The position numbers and the translations under genes were made by a program. The notes under the pieces are model-generated. The model made no database searches. It worked only from the letters and a program-made list of their open reading frames with translations, and was not told where the DNA came from. Of a stretch of DNA of 64,000 nucleotides, positions 63,612-64,000 are shown piece after piece; the stretch's first letter is position 1, and every line of letters starts with the position of its first letter. The stretch spans positions 518,501-582,500 of the forward strand of contig NZ_CP012917.1 of NCBI RefSeq assembly GCF_001315015.1, in the 5' to 3' direction. The stretch is from Azospirillum brasilense (GTDB lineage: Bacteria; Pseudomonadota; Alphaproteobacteria; Azospirillales; Azospirillaceae).

Positions 63612-64000
63612 TTACGATTTGCCCGCCGGAGTCACCCGCAAAATCTCGCCCCGATTCTCGTCGGTCAGCAGATAGAGCGCGCCGTCCGGTCCCTGGCTGA
63701 CCTGCCGGATGCGCTTGCCGAGATCGCGGAACATGCGCTCCTCGTGCTTGACCTTGTTGCCGTCGAGTTCGAGCCGCACGACCTCCTTGGTCGCCAGCCC
63801 GCCGTTGAACAGGCTGCCCTTCCAGCCGGGCAAGGTGTCGGCCGTGTAGAAGGTCATGCCGGAGGAACCGATGACCGGAGTCCATTGGTACACCGGCTCC
63901 TCCATCCCGGGCGCGCTCGACTTGCCCGTCCCGATCGGCGTCCCGTTGTAGTTCACGCCATAGGACACCACCGGCCAGCCGTAATTCTTCCCCGCCTCCG
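63612..64000 (-). CDS. PQQ-dependent sugar dehydrogenase (glucose/sorbosone type), C-terminal part
   Basis: Only the last 129 residues are in the window; the 5' end is beyond the right edge. The fragment has EAGKNYGWPVVSYGVNYNG, SSGMTFYTADTLPGW, and a late SQGPDGALYLLTDENRGEILRV. These are the final propeller-blade motifs of soluble glucose dehydrogenase/aldose sugar dehydrogenase (YliI-like). Such proteins are periplasmic and oxidise aldoses with PQQ. Cofactor and signal regions cannot be seen. Confidence 0.9.
   Translation of the reverse strand, partial: EAGKNYGWPVVSYGVNYNGTPIGTGKSSAPGMEEPVYQWTPVIGSSGMTFYTADTLPGWKGSLFNGGLATKEVVRLELDGNKVKHEERMFRDLGKRIRQVSQGPDGALYLLTDENRGEILRVTPAGKS

Overview
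The window is a GC-rich (visibly well above 60%) stretch of alphaproteobacterial chromosome. It most resembles Azospirillum or a close relative in the Rhodospirillales. The reasons are the ChvE/SbpA-type sugar-binding protein divided from a GbpR-type LysR regulator, the complete non-phosphorylative L-arabinose/D-galactose pathway of the kind worked out in Azospirillum brasilense, a two-domain cold-shock protein, and a lone CheD. No rRNA, tRNA, CRISPR array, prophage or insertion sequence was seen, and it reads as ordinary chromosome. The genus assignment is inference from gene content.

Layout: 1-4740 holds a truncated galU, a membrane-anchored J-domain protein, a VWA protein, an RluA-type pseudouridine synthase, a BMP-family binding protein and a DUF123 protein. 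4827-10517 is a tightly coupled biotin operon, bioF-bioH-bioC/D-bioA-bioB, in which BioC and BioD are one polypeptide and bioH carries an in-frame palindromic repeat. 10573-25944 is housekeeping: DUF2270, ppdK, a serine hydrolase, cheD, a double cold-shock protein, an acyl-CoA ligase, hldD, lgt, a MidA-type methyltransferase, pgeF, hemerythrin, prs, rplY and pth.

25950-42508 is a sugar-catabolism island. One arm (minus strand) encodes lactonase, keto-deoxy-acid dehydratase, ketoglutaric semialdehyde dehydrogenase and a YtfQRT-YjfF transporter. The divergent arm (plus strand) encodes the LysR regulator, ChvE-GguA-GguB transporter, sugar 1-dehydrogenase and aldonate dehydratase. Together these five enzymes convert an aldose to 2-oxoglutarate. 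An ATACGA-containing motif sits at the three promoters and probably ties the arms into one regulon. A hydrolase, galM and uxaB follow (42529-46638).

46917-58202 holds modAB without modC, a PP-loop/QueC-like protein, a pyruvyl transferase, a copper-oxidase gene with a small Cys/His-rich secreted protein, and a TetR-RND efflux operon without an outer-membrane channel gene. 58420-64000 has two divergent regulator/target pairs (qorB-like/hxlR and katA/oxyR), a TrmH/SpoU methyltransferase, a DUF1127 small protein, and the 3' end of a PQQ sugar dehydrogenase.

Four copies of a roughly 120-bp compound palindrome (6550, 36604, 46664, 58241) are the clearest repeat family. The strongest items for follow-up are the bioH insertion, the BioC-BioD fusion, the shared sugar operator and the PP-loop/pyruvyl-transferase pair.
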